NCBI RefSeq assembly: GCF_003201775.1
Contig: NZ_QJJZ01000007.1
Location: forward strand, 1 to 64,000
Source of the DNA: Arenibacter sp. ARW7G5Y1
GTDB lineage: Bacteria > Bacteroidota > Bacteroidia > Flavobacteriales > Flavobacteriaceae
Direction of reading: 5' to 3'
DNA: 64,000 nucleotides
Shown: piece after piece, positions 9,598 to 17,444 of the stretch
How positions within the stretch are numbered: position 1 is the first letter of the stretch
How the letters are laid out: each line of letters starts with the position of its first letter
Made by a program: the position numbers and the translations under genes
The notes under the pieces: model-generated
Told to the model about the DNA's origin: nothing
Databases searched by the model: none
Seen by the model: the letters and a program-made list of their open reading frames with translations, nothing else

Positions 9598-9635
9598 TTT
9601 TTATAGGATATCGTTTTAATGCTAAAATGTCATCA
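9598..9635. repeat. Direct repeat copy B (~38 bp) upstream of the 404-aa lipoprotein gene
   Basis: Starts TTTTTATAGGATATCGTTTT and ends CTAAAATGTCATCA, matching 8331-8367 at about 92 percent. It sits 19 bp upstream of the lipoprotein start codon, where its promoter or leader would be expected. Confidence 0.75.
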
Positions 9636-9851
9636 CTTTTGGTTATAACATTTAGGGTAGGGTAGTACATTCATACTTTTGAATCTATGGAAAGTTCAAT
9701 GATGGATTGTTCAAGATACCTTGAATACATGGCATTAAGGGATGATTCATGGCCTGTGTTTTTTATTTGAGGTTTTTTCAGTAAAGGCTATAATTAAGGG
9801 AACTTAATGTCTGTTCCATAGCTTGTTTCGCATTTGGATTAAAGGTGAAAA

Positions 9852-9974
9852 TTTATTAGTAAAACTCAATTTTGAGAAGTTGGTAAGACGCACTTAAAAT
9901 TGCAAGTTGAACTAATCCCGCCTTTTTCGGCTGGATCTAGGTTCGATACCTCGACCCTAGTGTCTATTCCTATT
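9852..9974. repeat. 123-bp dispersed repeat, copy 1
   Basis: Aligns without gaps to 63878-64000 with about 11 mismatches (roughly 91 percent identity). It begins TTTATTAGT, includes the small palindrome CTCAATTTTGAG, and holds an ATCCCGCC/GGCTGGAT stem around TTTTTC, then a TCTAGGTTC...CCTAG block. It sits between genes. The family is not known to me; it looks like a non-coding repeat of the MITE or REP kind, or the end of a larger element. Confidence 0.8.
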
Positions 9975-9986
9975 ATTGGGTTCAAG

Positions 9987-10006
9987 GTCTGCCGACAAAG
10001 GCAGAC
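9987..10006. repeat. Short hairpin GTCTGCC/GGCAGAC
   Basis: A perfect 7-bp inverted repeat with a 6-nt loop (GACAAA), just right of the 123-bp repeat. The same 7-bp arms with a 5-nt loop occur at 43937-43955. No T-run follows, so it is not an intrinsic terminator. Possibly part of the same repeat family. Confidence 0.55.
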
Positions 10007-10242
10007 TTGCCCTGAGGTTTAATACCTTTTGTGCAAACCTATTTATGGCAGTAAATTGAAACAATTATAAAACATCTCCTGAGCAGTCTAAGGGATGTAT
10101 TTAATTCAGACTTTTAAGATGGCAATCTTTAATTTCCGGCAAATGAAATTGTGTTTGCCTGTATAAATTCAAAACCAAAATTTAGTAAAGGAAAAACTAT
10201 AACTAAAGAGACCGGGTAGTGCAGGGAAGAAATTATTAAATA

Positions 10243-10377
10243 GTGGCTAAATATTTCTTTGAAAATCAACAATCGGATAGTATAATTATTGGTCATGGCC
10301 AAGTTATAGGAAATGTGGATGATATGCCTCTTAGGAAAGGCACAGCACAGGTTTTAGTGGGAGGTTACGTTGTGTGA
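10243..10377 (+). CDS. Possible 44-aa ORF or gene remnant
   Basis: A GTG-initiated frame of 44 codons reading VAKYFFENQQSDSIIIGHGQ, then VIGNVDDMPLRKGTAQ and ending VGGYVV. The residue composition looks protein-like (ordered hydrophobic/glycine pattern) unlike the surrounding frames, but the upstream frame is closed by stops and there is no clear ribosome binding site. It may be the tail of a decayed gene. I do not recognise the family. Low confidence that it is expressed. Confidence 0.25.
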   Translation: MAKYFFENQQSDSIIIGHGQVIGNVDDMPLRKGTAQVLVGGYVV

Positions 10378-10721
10378 TGGCTATTGAATCGTTGAATAAG
10401 CAATACGTTGTTTAAAGTTAAACGCTTATTCCCCCAGATTTCTCTAGTTTCATTCTGTCCGGCTTATCCAGAGGAGGTCACATATATAAAGGTTCGGTGA
10501 AATGTCACTATAACCTCTACAGATGCAGAAAAGGATACAATTTCAACTCCTATATTTGTTGAAACCTATTATAGATTAAAAAGACATGCCATAACAATAG
10601 ATTAAACTTAATAAGGGTTCTGCCTAAATTTAAAGGTTTGTTTATATACATAAGATCTGCATAATCACTGGGACTTTGTTTTTCCAGTATTTGCCAAAAT
10701 AACGGATCAGAATACATCAAA

Positions 10722-11429
10722 CTATGTTAGCGGTAATGCTATGAACCATTTAGAGATTGACTCCCATGTTGTAAGGTGAATATTAAAAACAATTATACTG
10801 TGAACAATAATGTATAAACCCAAGATTAACGGAAAAACCCATCTCCCTTTTTTTTGTTTTCGCTCTTTTATGATTAGTATGATTATTAAGGAATATAGTA
10901 TAAACATTGCTACTGCATAAGCTTCAGGCAGTGGTATAATGGCATAGTTAATGAACCTTACCAGTGCAGGTTCTATAAATACAATTCCGGTCGCAATCAT
11001 TGCCCGTGCATGAATTTCCATGTTTTTCCTATAAGTAATTGCTATTAAATATGCGGTACCTAGAATTATTAAGTCCTTAAATGGTACAAATAATGCCATA
11101 TCCAAATTTTCGTTATTTAATTTATTCCTGCTATGCATTAATAGCAGGATCGATATAAACATAAGTGGAAATAATATATAAGAACCCTTACCGATCCATT
11201 TATGAATCGTCAATTTCCTTCTCCTAATTAGTATTGGTTGTAGGATTAGTGTCAGCATCCAAAGAGACATCAATATGGTGTGGAAATGAAAATAAAAAGT
11301 AAAGTCGCCCGTGCCATTAAAAAATTTAGAAAAATATGAAGGCCAAAAACCGAGGATGACCAATGCTATGAGTCCTATAAAATAGTAACCAGATTTATCA
11401 AAGCGAGTAATTGATTTTGTTGATTTCAT
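10722..11429 (-). CDS. Multi-pass membrane protein, function unknown
   Basis: 235 residues with about seven predicted transmembrane helices. Histidines are concentrated at helix ends: FYFHFHTILMSLWM near residue 47, IHKWIGKGSY near 76 and EIHARAMIATG near 138, then a C-terminal HSIIVFNIH. Such paired histidines could bind haem or a metal, as in DUF2306-like membrane proteins, but that is a guess. Several related flavobacterial proteins are annotated only as hypothetical. The gene stands alone, with 295 bp to the next gene downstream. Confidence 0.75.
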   Translation of the reverse strand: MKSTKSITRFDKSGYYFIGLIALVILGFWPSYFSKFFNGTGDFTFYFHFHTILMSLWMLTLILQPILIRRRKLTIHKWIGKGSYILFPLMFISILLLMHSRNKLNNENLDMALFVPFKDLIILGTAYLIAITYRKNMEIHARAMIATGIVFIEPALVRFINYAIIPLPEAYAVAMFILYSLIIILIIKERKQKKGRWVFPLILGLYIIVHSIIVFNIHLTTWESISKWFIALPLT

Positions 11430-11724
11430 TGCTGTAGACTTTTTTATGCTATGGGAATCCGTAGAAAGATTTTGGTGAATAATGGATGTATTCTTTATAA
11501 AATAAATTACTGTTGCTAGAAAGCTATATTTTAAGATAGATTATATCTGTATTACACACTGTGAGCCAAAGTTGCGGATAATTTGGATTTTTTAGGAAAT
11601 TGTATTTCCTATAAACAGTGCCCTACATTTTTCTATTGAAATATACCTAGGTGAATTCTGATTTTTGGTCCCTTTAAAAAAACATATTCAAGTAAGTAAG
11701 GTGCCGTCATATTTTGCCTATTTC

Positions 11725-12069
11725 TTACATATAGATACTTTTATGATCAATATCCAGTTCATCAACTACGAGATTCTGAAGGGTTTTAAGTTCTCTTGAA
11801 TCACGGATATGTTGTTCTTGATTGTATTCCATTTCCGCCAAAACCTCAAAGACAAAATTCACTTCTCCATGTTCGTTCCAATCTTTTTGCAAACTTTTAT
11901 TTCTGTGTTTGCCCCATTTTAATTCCATTTTGTGCCTATTCCATTTGGATACCATATCGATACTGCTATCGATCATAACCCTGTTGTTGATGTTGTTTCT
12001 AATTTGAAAAACGCCCATCGGCTTCTTAATTTGCCTATATTCTTCCCTGAGTTCTTTTTTGGTTTTCAT
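11725..12069 (-). CDS. Small GIY-YIG-family protein with degenerate catalytic motif
   Basis: 114 residues from the ATG at 12069 (MKTKKELREEYRQIKKPMGV); an earlier ATG adds 14 residues without support. The fold pattern is that of short GIY-YIG proteins of Bacteroidota and Firmicutes: GVFQIRNNINNRVMIDSS, then KWNRHKMEL, KSLQKDWNEHG and FVFEVLAEME. The GIY triad is GVF, and the YIG position reads MID, so the name-giving tyrosines are missing while the Arg (NRH) and Glu (FEVLAE) positions are present. It may have lost nuclease activity or be a regulator. Neighbour upstream is a SnoaL-like protein, 76 bp away on the same strand. Confidence 0.8.
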   Translation of the reverse strand: MKTKKELREEYRQIKKPMGVFQIRNNINNRVMIDSSIDMVSKWNRHKMELKWGKHRNKSLQKDWNEHGEVNFVFEVLAEMEYNQEQHIRDSRELKTLQNLVVDELDIDHKSIYM

Positions 12070-12145
12070 GCCAACTATTTCAATTGTATTATTGGTTTTG
12101 CAAATCCGCACAAAAGAATTTTACGAAATTCACTATATGTAGATT

Positions 12146-12577
12146 CTATTTTTCCTTTTCCTTTATTTCACATCCGTGCGGTAAACTTTTAAGCTGATTT
12201 TCTATGGACTCCCCATCGATTAATGCCCAATGTTCAATAATTTTTCCTTCTTTAATCTTAAAATATCTAAAGCCGGATATGCTCAATTCCTTGCCAGTTG
12301 CCTCTATACCTCTCCAGGTTCCGATATGTTTTAGGTTCATTATAATTCTTACAACGCTCTTATGACCTTCCGTTATTTGGTCTTCTATTACGGTATTATG
12401 TTTAAAGGCCATATCCGTGGCCAAAATCCATTTTTTAAGTCCTTCCTTGTTTGCTAACATGGAGGAAGGCAAAGAATAATCTTTAAACTCGGGATGTATG
12501 AACTTATCCAATTCATCAAAATGTTTATGATTCCATATTTGCTCAATAAAGCTTGTGGCTATATTCGAATTTTCCAT
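12146..12577 (-). CDS. SnoaL-like / NTF2-fold protein (ester cyclase type)
   Basis: 143 residues with the NTF2-like arrangement of SnoaL family proteins: N-terminal helices (FIEQIWNHKHFDELDKFIHP), a middle strand block (SVVRIIMNLKHIGTW) and the C-terminal GFRYFKIKEGKIIEHWALID typical of the ester cyclase/SnoaL group. Members range from polyketide cyclases to proteins of unknown substrate; no substrate can be inferred here. Length is usual for the family. It precedes the GIY-YIG gene on the same strand, possibly one transcript. Confidence 0.85.
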   Translation of the reverse strand: MENSNIATSFIEQIWNHKHFDELDKFIHPEFKDYSLPSSMLANKEGLKKWILATDMAFKHNTVIEDQITEGHKSVVRIIMNLKHIGTWRGIEATGKELSISGFRYFKIKEGKIIEHWALIDGESIENQLKSLPHGCEIKEKEK

Positions 12578-12708
12578 TTGTTTTGATATTATTTAAAATA
12601 ATTGAATCAATTTTCCGTAAAGTTTTTTGCAAAACACAAAAAAGAAAGTATCGGAATAAATACTTGCAAGGTTTAATTTCATATTCGTTCCTTGACGATT
12701 ATTTGGGG

Positions 12709-13875
12709 TTATAAAGTTTCACCACTTAAAATCAATTGATATGCTTGTTCATAACCTGAGGCAGTCGAGTCTTCATCGTGACTAATTTGGGCAAGTCTAT
12801 CTATTGATCCAATAATGCTTTTTTCTACTTGCAATAAAGATAATTCTGTATTTGTCCCATCAAATAGGTTACTTAATTCATCATTCAAACGATGTCCATT
12901 GCTAGCTAAAAAGGATCGATAATCGGAAATGACCTCGCTAATGATGGATTTTAATTTTTTGTGTTCTTTTTGTACTTCGGAAAGTTCAAATGTTGCTCTA
13001 TTTTTATGTTTCAAAGCATAGTCTTTTTTTAACTGTTTTACTTTTTCAGGGTCAGGATATTTTCCCCAGTAATCTGTTACTATAAGGGGGATTTTTTTAT
13101 ACAGTTGATCATAGCTTTCATTCAATTCCGCGTGATTTCCAGAACTGCTCTTTGCTTGGTGGATTCGTGTACTGCATGTTTCATTGGCCTCGTATAATCT
13201 GGACGTGGTCTTGCTAACAAAAGTGTTAATATCCTGGGTGTTATTATTGATCTTGGTGTCTTTTAATCGTTTTATATGGGCCTCATGGGAATCGTCCAAA
13301 TCGCCTGCAACTATTTTTTTGTTGACAATATCTTCTTTTCCCTGAGTTGTCATGTTATTGTATTTGACCGCCATTTGCTTTGCATATTCGGGATCATTCA
13401 TCATCCGTTGCAGGTCCGCTTCCGTAAAGGGGCTCAAACTGGAAGAGGACATATTGGATGCCATTGCTTTTTTAGCGGCAACCTCACGTTCCCCATCGCT
13501 CATTTTCATAACCCTATCCATGCCTCCCATGCGTTGGATCATTTCATTTTGGTTGGCTTGATTTTTATATCCATCCCCACCAATCTTACTGTTATATGCG
13601 TGGACTTTTGAAGCGTAATGGGACTCAATCTGGTTTGCATATAATTCCATTTGCTTAATAAAGGCATCATATTGCAATTTAAGTTGGGAATCACCTTCGC
13701 AGTGGATACTTTTGTTGCATACATATTGAAATGCGGCTTCTGGACTGGTTTGTAATACTGGTACTGCATTCAATAGCGCATAATAATCTGCATTTCCAAG
13801 TACCGATGAGGTGGATTTTTGGGAAAATATATGACCTGTTGATAATAAAATTAGCGTTAATAATGTTGTTTTCAT
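12709..13875 (-). CDS. Secreted helical protein, function unknown
   Basis: 388 residues from the ATG at 13875, which starts a signal peptide (MKTTLLTLILLSTGHIFSQK); the frame extends 75 bp upstream but would bury it. The mature part is rich in Lys, Asn, Gln and Ser and predicted mostly helical, with long charged segments (KKDYALKHKNRATFELSEVQ). Two or three Cys residues near CNKSIHC and TCSTRIH might form a disulphide. No domain is recognised. It follows the CPBP protease gene by 28 bp on the same strand, so the monooxygenase, protease and this gene probably form one operon. Confidence 0.75.
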   Translation of the reverse strand: MKTTLLTLILLSTGHIFSQKSTSSVLGNADYYALLNAVPVLQTSPEAAFQYVCNKSIHCEGDSQLKLQYDAFIKQMELYANQIESHYASKVHAYNSKIGGDGYKNQANQNEMIQRMGGMDRVMKMSDGEREVAAKKAMASNMSSSSLSPFTEADLQRMMNDPEYAKQMAVKYNNMTTQGKEDIVNKKIVAGDLDDSHEAHIKRLKDTKINNNTQDINTFVSKTTSRLYEANETCSTRIHQAKSSSGNHAELNESYDQLYKKIPLIVTDYWGKYPDPEKVKQLKKDYALKHKNRATFELSEVQKEHKKLKSIISEVISDYRSFLASNGHRLNDELSNLFDGTNTELSLLQVEKSIIGSIDRLAQISHDEDSTASGYEQAYQLILSGETL

Positions 13876-13903
13876 TTGTTGTTTTTTATTGTTATTGATG
13901 ATA

Positions 13904-14617
13904 TTAATTGACAAATCCAAAAGCAAGGGCCATAAAACCAAATGCACCAAAAACAGTATGGATCAGTATAGCAATGGTGGTATTCTGTCTTAATTGGGCA
14001 ACAGCGGGCAAAATGAAGAAGATGGGAAAGGACACAAGGATTAAATCGAGCCCCATGGGTAGATGCCAAAAAGTCCAGAATATACCTTGAACAAACCATG
14101 CCCATTTTCCCAGTTGCAATTCCTGTCTCGGTAGTATGTATCCTCTCCAAAGAAATTCTTCACCCAAAATATTGAAGAAGAAAAATAATGTCCAAGCATA
14201 AAGAATCCACATGTTATGACTCACAAGGGGCATATTTCTAAAAAAAAATGGCATTGCATCAATCCCCATCTTTGGCATTATTATTTTGGCTGTCAAATAA
14301 GAGGAGGTGCATAGTATAATAAAGGTAACAATGGTATATATCCAGTCTTTTTTAGATAATTTATTGATTCTCATTCTAAAAAAAATAGCTTTAATTTTAT
14401 TGGAAGTACTTTCGTTTTTAGATAAGAAAATTGACATAATAAACATTGGAATTAACGCAATTCCACCAACGCTAATGAAATAGATGACCTCAATGGGCAA
14501 TAGACTATTGGTTTCAAATAGGGGGATTATCAATTGGCAGGCTATATAATTCAAAAGGGTTGGTAAGCCACAGAAAAAAATATAATCCTTCCACTGTAGA
14601 GGGTTTACAACTTTCAT
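13904..14617 (-). CDS. CPBP-family intramembrane glutamic endopeptidase
   Basis: 237 residues, about seven transmembrane helices. The CPBP (Abi/CAAX-type) motifs are present: EE153-154 with Arg158 in GEEFLWRGYILPRQE, His185 in FWHLPMG and His220 in AILIHTVFGAFG. These are the residues of the intramembrane glutamic protease family related to Rce1. The start codon shares one base with the stop of the upstream monooxygenase gene (TAATG), implying translational coupling. In Gram-positives relatives serve bacteriocin self-immunity; here, nothing suggests a bacteriocin, and a role in processing a membrane protein is all that can be said. Confidence 0.9.
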   Translation of the reverse strand: MKVVNPLQWKDYIFFCGLPTLLNYIACQLIIPLFETNSLLPIEVIYFISVGGIALIPMFIMSIFLSKNESTSNKIKAIFFRMRINKLSKKDWIYTIVTFIILCTSSYLTAKIIMPKMGIDAMPFFFRNMPLVSHNMWILYAWTLFFFFNILGEEFLWRGYILPRQELQLGKWAWFVQGIFWTFWHLPMGLDLILVSFPIFFILPAVAQLRQNTTIAILIHTVFGAFGFMALAFGFVN

Positions 14618-15768
14618 TAATTACTTATATTTTCAAAGTCAACTTCTTCTATTTTTTTTATTTGATTTTTTCCCAATGCGTCTGGCATACATCGCAATAG
14701 GGTATTTCGTATTGCTATGAGATTATGCGCTTCCAATTGTGCCAATTTGCCAATTTGTCTTGACTTATCGATAATCCATTTTGTTCTTTTGAGCCTATGT
14801 TTTTCGAACCTTAAAAAAGCATGTTCATAATTTGAAATCTCCGACATACTTTTTGCAATTATTACCGCATCTTCTATAGCTTGGCATGCCCCTTGCCCCA
14901 TATTGGGTGTTGTAGCATGGGCAGCGTCCCCAATCAGTACGATACGTCCAAAAGCAAAATGGTTCAATGGTATTATATCACATATATCATTCTGAATTAA
15001 GTTGGCATTAATGGATGCCTTTAGAATTTTAGGTATGTGCCCATGGTATTTTTTAAATCGATTGTAGATATCCACAACTTGATAGGACTTAAAATGAGGG
15101 TCCTCAGCGGCTGCATTGACGCAGGCAAACCAATACAGGTAATTATCTGCAAGGGGCACTATACCGAACCTGCCATTTGCGCCCCAAGTTTCTGATGCTT
15201 CGTTTACTAGCAGCTGGGGATTTTTAATGATTGCTCTCCAACAGGTATATCCCGAATATCTGATTTTGGCGTCAGGGACCAGCTGTTGCCTTATAACGGA
15301 GTGTATGCCGTCTGCAACAATAACATAGTTGGAAAGATATGTGCTTCCATCTTCAAATTTTAGTTTAACAGCAAAATCCGTACTCTCAAAAGATTCTATT
15401 CGTTTGCCCAAGTGAATTGTTGACGGATCAAGTTTTGATAATAATAACTGATGTAGGGTGGCCCTATGTATTGAAAAAGTTCCACTGCCTAATTCCTTAT
15501 CGAAATTTGTTTTTGAGATTATTTTTCCAAATGGATCATAAATGGAAAAAGAGGGCAAAAGTTTACCTTGACCTAAAACCTCTTCATATATGCCAAGTGC
15601 CTTAAAAGCCTTCATGGCATTTAGTCCCAACCCTAATCCTGCCCCTACAGGCTCTATTTTATTGGTTGCTTCAAAAATTTGAGTCTCAATTCCGATTCTG
15701 TTGAGTGCTAAAGCGGTGGTAAGTCCGGCTATACCTGCTCCTATAATTGTTACTGTTTGATGTTCCAT
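14617..15768 (-). CDS. FAD-dependent aromatic-ring-type monooxygenase
   Basis: 383 residues. The N-terminal Rossmann dinucleotide motif is GAGIAG at 10-15, the DG motif is in VIVADGIHSVIRQ, and the second FAD motif is IGDAAHATTPNMGQGACQAIED. These define the group A flavoprotein monooxygenases (salicylate hydroxylase, TetX and related). The substrate is not evident. No signal peptide. It ends one base into the CPBP gene, so it is the first gene of a probable monooxygenase-CPBP-secreted protein operon. The start is preceded by a minus-strand GCATTCACT leader with no strong Shine-Dalgarno, as is common in Bacteroidota. Confidence 0.92.
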   Translation of the reverse strand: MEHQTVTIIGAGIAGLTTALALNRIGIETQIFEATNKIEPVGAGLGLGLNAMKAFKALGIYEEVLGQGKLLPSFSIYDPFGKIISKTNFDKELGSGTFSIHRATLHQLLLSKLDPSTIHLGKRIESFESTDFAVKLKFEDGSTYLSNYVIVADGIHSVIRQQLVPDAKIRYSGYTCWRAIIKNPQLLVNEASETWGANGRFGIVPLADNYLYWFACVNAAAEDPHFKSYQVVDIYNRFKKYHGHIPKILKASINANLIQNDICDIIPLNHFAFGRIVLIGDAAHATTPNMGQGACQAIEDAVIIAKSMSEISNYEHAFLRFEKHRLKRTKWIIDKSRQIGKLAQLEAHNLIAIRNTLLRCMPDALGKNQIKKIEEVDFENISN

Positions 15769-16123
15769 AGTGAATGCAAATTTGGGTTACTTCCGTAAAA
15801 CATATCTTTACATATGTTAAAATACACCTCCCTTACTGCGAACTGTTTTATTGTTGAAGTCGTAGACAATTAAGGGTGAACTTAAAAATTACCGAAAGAC
15901 TTGCTGAATATTATGCGGTATAAAGGCATTCTACAAAAAAGTAGCTATCCATAATTAAATTGTGTAGCTGCTGTTTATATGGTTGGAAGCTAGAGAATGG
16001 CAACATTGGGATAGTAATCGCCGTGAAATAGGAAGAAGGAGTACCAAGTTCAAAAAATGATCGGTTGCGGAATAAGTACCTTATGGAATTCCGGTTAAGT
16101 GGGATATATCATTTTTATAAGCA
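15769..16123. other. Intergenic, nothing recognised
   Basis: 355 bp between the monooxygenase start and the end of the Crp/Fnr gene, both transcribed leftwards. It should contain the promoter of the monooxygenase operon near its left end. I found no ORF, hairpin with T-run or known RNA in it. Confidence 0.6.
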
Positions 16124-16696
16124 CTATTGAATACCGGCCCTAATTCTACTAATACTAACCTGGGTAGTGCCTAGGTAGGAAGCTATGTAATGAAGAGGGC
16201 ATCTGTTCATAATCCCGGGGTATTTTTTTGCCATGATTTCATAACGCTCTTTCATACTGTAGAATCGAAGGCTTGCTATACGTTGTTGTTCTTCCAGTAA
16301 GGCCAATCCCATGAGTTTTCTCGCATTATGTTCCAAAGCATGGTGCTTTGCACATAGTTTTTCAAAATCAGCTGACAAAAAATGAAATATTTCTGAATCC
16401 TCAATTAATTGGATGCCTTTATCACTCGGAAGCCCGGTCAATAAACTTGGAACTGCCCCAATAAATTGGCCGTCTATTGCAAAATAATCTGTTACATCTT
16501 TATCATCATGAAAGTAAAATGCACGTGCCAATCCGCGTTGAACAAAAAACATGGATTTGGCATACTTACCAATTTCCAATAAAGCTGTATTTTTTGGAAT
16601 TAGGTCATATGAAATGATTTTTTCAAAATCCTCAATTACATCATTTTTTAATGGTGAAAGCGAGTGAAACAAACTGATTATTGGATTGGGGTTCAT
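16124..16696 (-). CDS. Crp/Fnr-family transcriptional regulator
   Basis: About 190 residues from the ATG at 16696 (MNPNPIISLFHSLSPL), the pattern usual for this family; another ATG eight codons upstream is possible. Residues 30-120 form a cyclic-nucleotide-binding-like beta barrel (FFVQRGLARAFYFHDDKDVT). The C-terminal HTH is YIASYLGTTQVSISRIR near residues 170-187. The residues for cAMP binding are not conserved, as in many Bacteroidota members that lack a known ligand. The C-terminus is short after the recognition helix. It is not in an obvious operon; the monooxygenase operon 355 bp downstream may be a target (inference). Confidence 0.9.
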   Translation of the reverse strand: MNPNPIISLFHSLSPLKNDVIEDFEKIISYDLIPKNTALLEIGKYAKSMFFVQRGLARAFYFHDDKDVTDYFAIDGQFIGAVPSLLTGLPSDKGIQLIEDSEIFHFLSADFEKLCAKHHALEHNARKLMGLALLEEQQRIASLRFYSMKERYEIMAKKYPGIMNRCPLHYIASYLGTTQVSISRIRAGIQ

Positions 16697-16988
16697 AGGG
16701 CAATGATTTAGGTTTAGCATTTACAATGTATTATTTGCAAAAACTGTTTCAAATTATTTGTTATTAGTAATACTCTACTGATAATTGTTACATTCCCTGG
16801 AATAGAATGTTGAAGTTTGTTAAGGATGCCGCACGTTTCTAGATTGTAATATTACCTTTAATTTTACTTGTGTTCTAAAGGAAGCCCAAAGGAGGAAGTC
16901 CATCTATATTTTATAAGTGAGGGCTCTGCAAAGTGTATTAGCTTGGTTTTGGGGGTAGGGGGGTACAGTATGGTCCTGTTTCTGCCCT

Positions 16989-17279
16989 TTATTTACCGAT
17001 TATTATACCATACTCTGCTGGTATGACCACTCCAGAAAATCCATTTGTAAACCCATAGAATATTACCAAAATAGTTATTGATCCCATAATTAAGATAAGG
17101 TAAGATTGTTTCCTTGGCTCAACGCCGAGTATATTCCTTTTCAATTTTTTTATATGGATAGCCGAAATATGAAGGAAAAATGTAATTATGGCCAGACCAT
17201 AATACGGTATGAAAAATATATTTACCGGGAACGCGTTTATACCTGCTGCACCGAAATAAAAGTAAGTATCCAAATTCAT
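16989..17279 (-). CDS. Small membrane protein, possibly a C-terminal fragment
   Basis: 96 residues with three hydrophobic stretches (about 15-40, 58-75, 78-92). It begins MNLDTYFYFGAAGINAFP and contains FFLHISAIHIKKLK. The start looks like the middle of a longer membrane protein (a DTYFYFGAAG loop with no N-terminal anchor), and the region upstream on the same strand is interrupted, so this may be the remnant of a truncated gene. The family is not recognised. It is divergent from the EamA transporter gene. Confidence 0.5.
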   Translation of the reverse strand: MNLDTYFYFGAAGINAFPVNIFFIPYYGLAIITFFLHISAIHIKKLKRNILGVEPRKQSYLILIMGSITILVIFYGFTNGFSGVVIPAEYGIIIGK

Positions 17280-17444
17280 TAAAACTTTTGATTACTAATG
17301 TATTCCTTTGTACAGGCGTTTGATAATAATTTTTGAATACAAATACTCTGACAGGTATAATTATTTTTTTTCCAATACACATTGGAGCTGTGTACCTGGA
17401 CAAAGTCAATAAAAAATAGGAAATTCAATAAATAAGGACAATTC

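Larger units (their letters stand above)
9580..10721. other. Gene-poor region with repeats and one possible small ORF
   Basis: About 1.1 kb without a convincing gene. It contains repeat copy B (9598-9635), a 123-bp dispersed repeat (9852-9974), a short perfect hairpin (9987-10006) and a 44-codon open frame (10243-10377). All frames in the rest are interrupted. The repeat content and lack of genes suggest debris of past insertions. Confidence 0.7.

Noticed and set aside
9987-10006. Hairpin as intrinsic terminator
   Set aside because: No T-run on either strand within 10 bases.
1239-15768. Idea that the CHAT, GIY-YIG and CPBP (Abi) genes form a defence island
   Set aside because: No restriction, CRISPR, toxin or reverse transcriptase genes nearby; the genes lie in separate operons with housekeeping-type neighbours, and the CHAT protein is exported.
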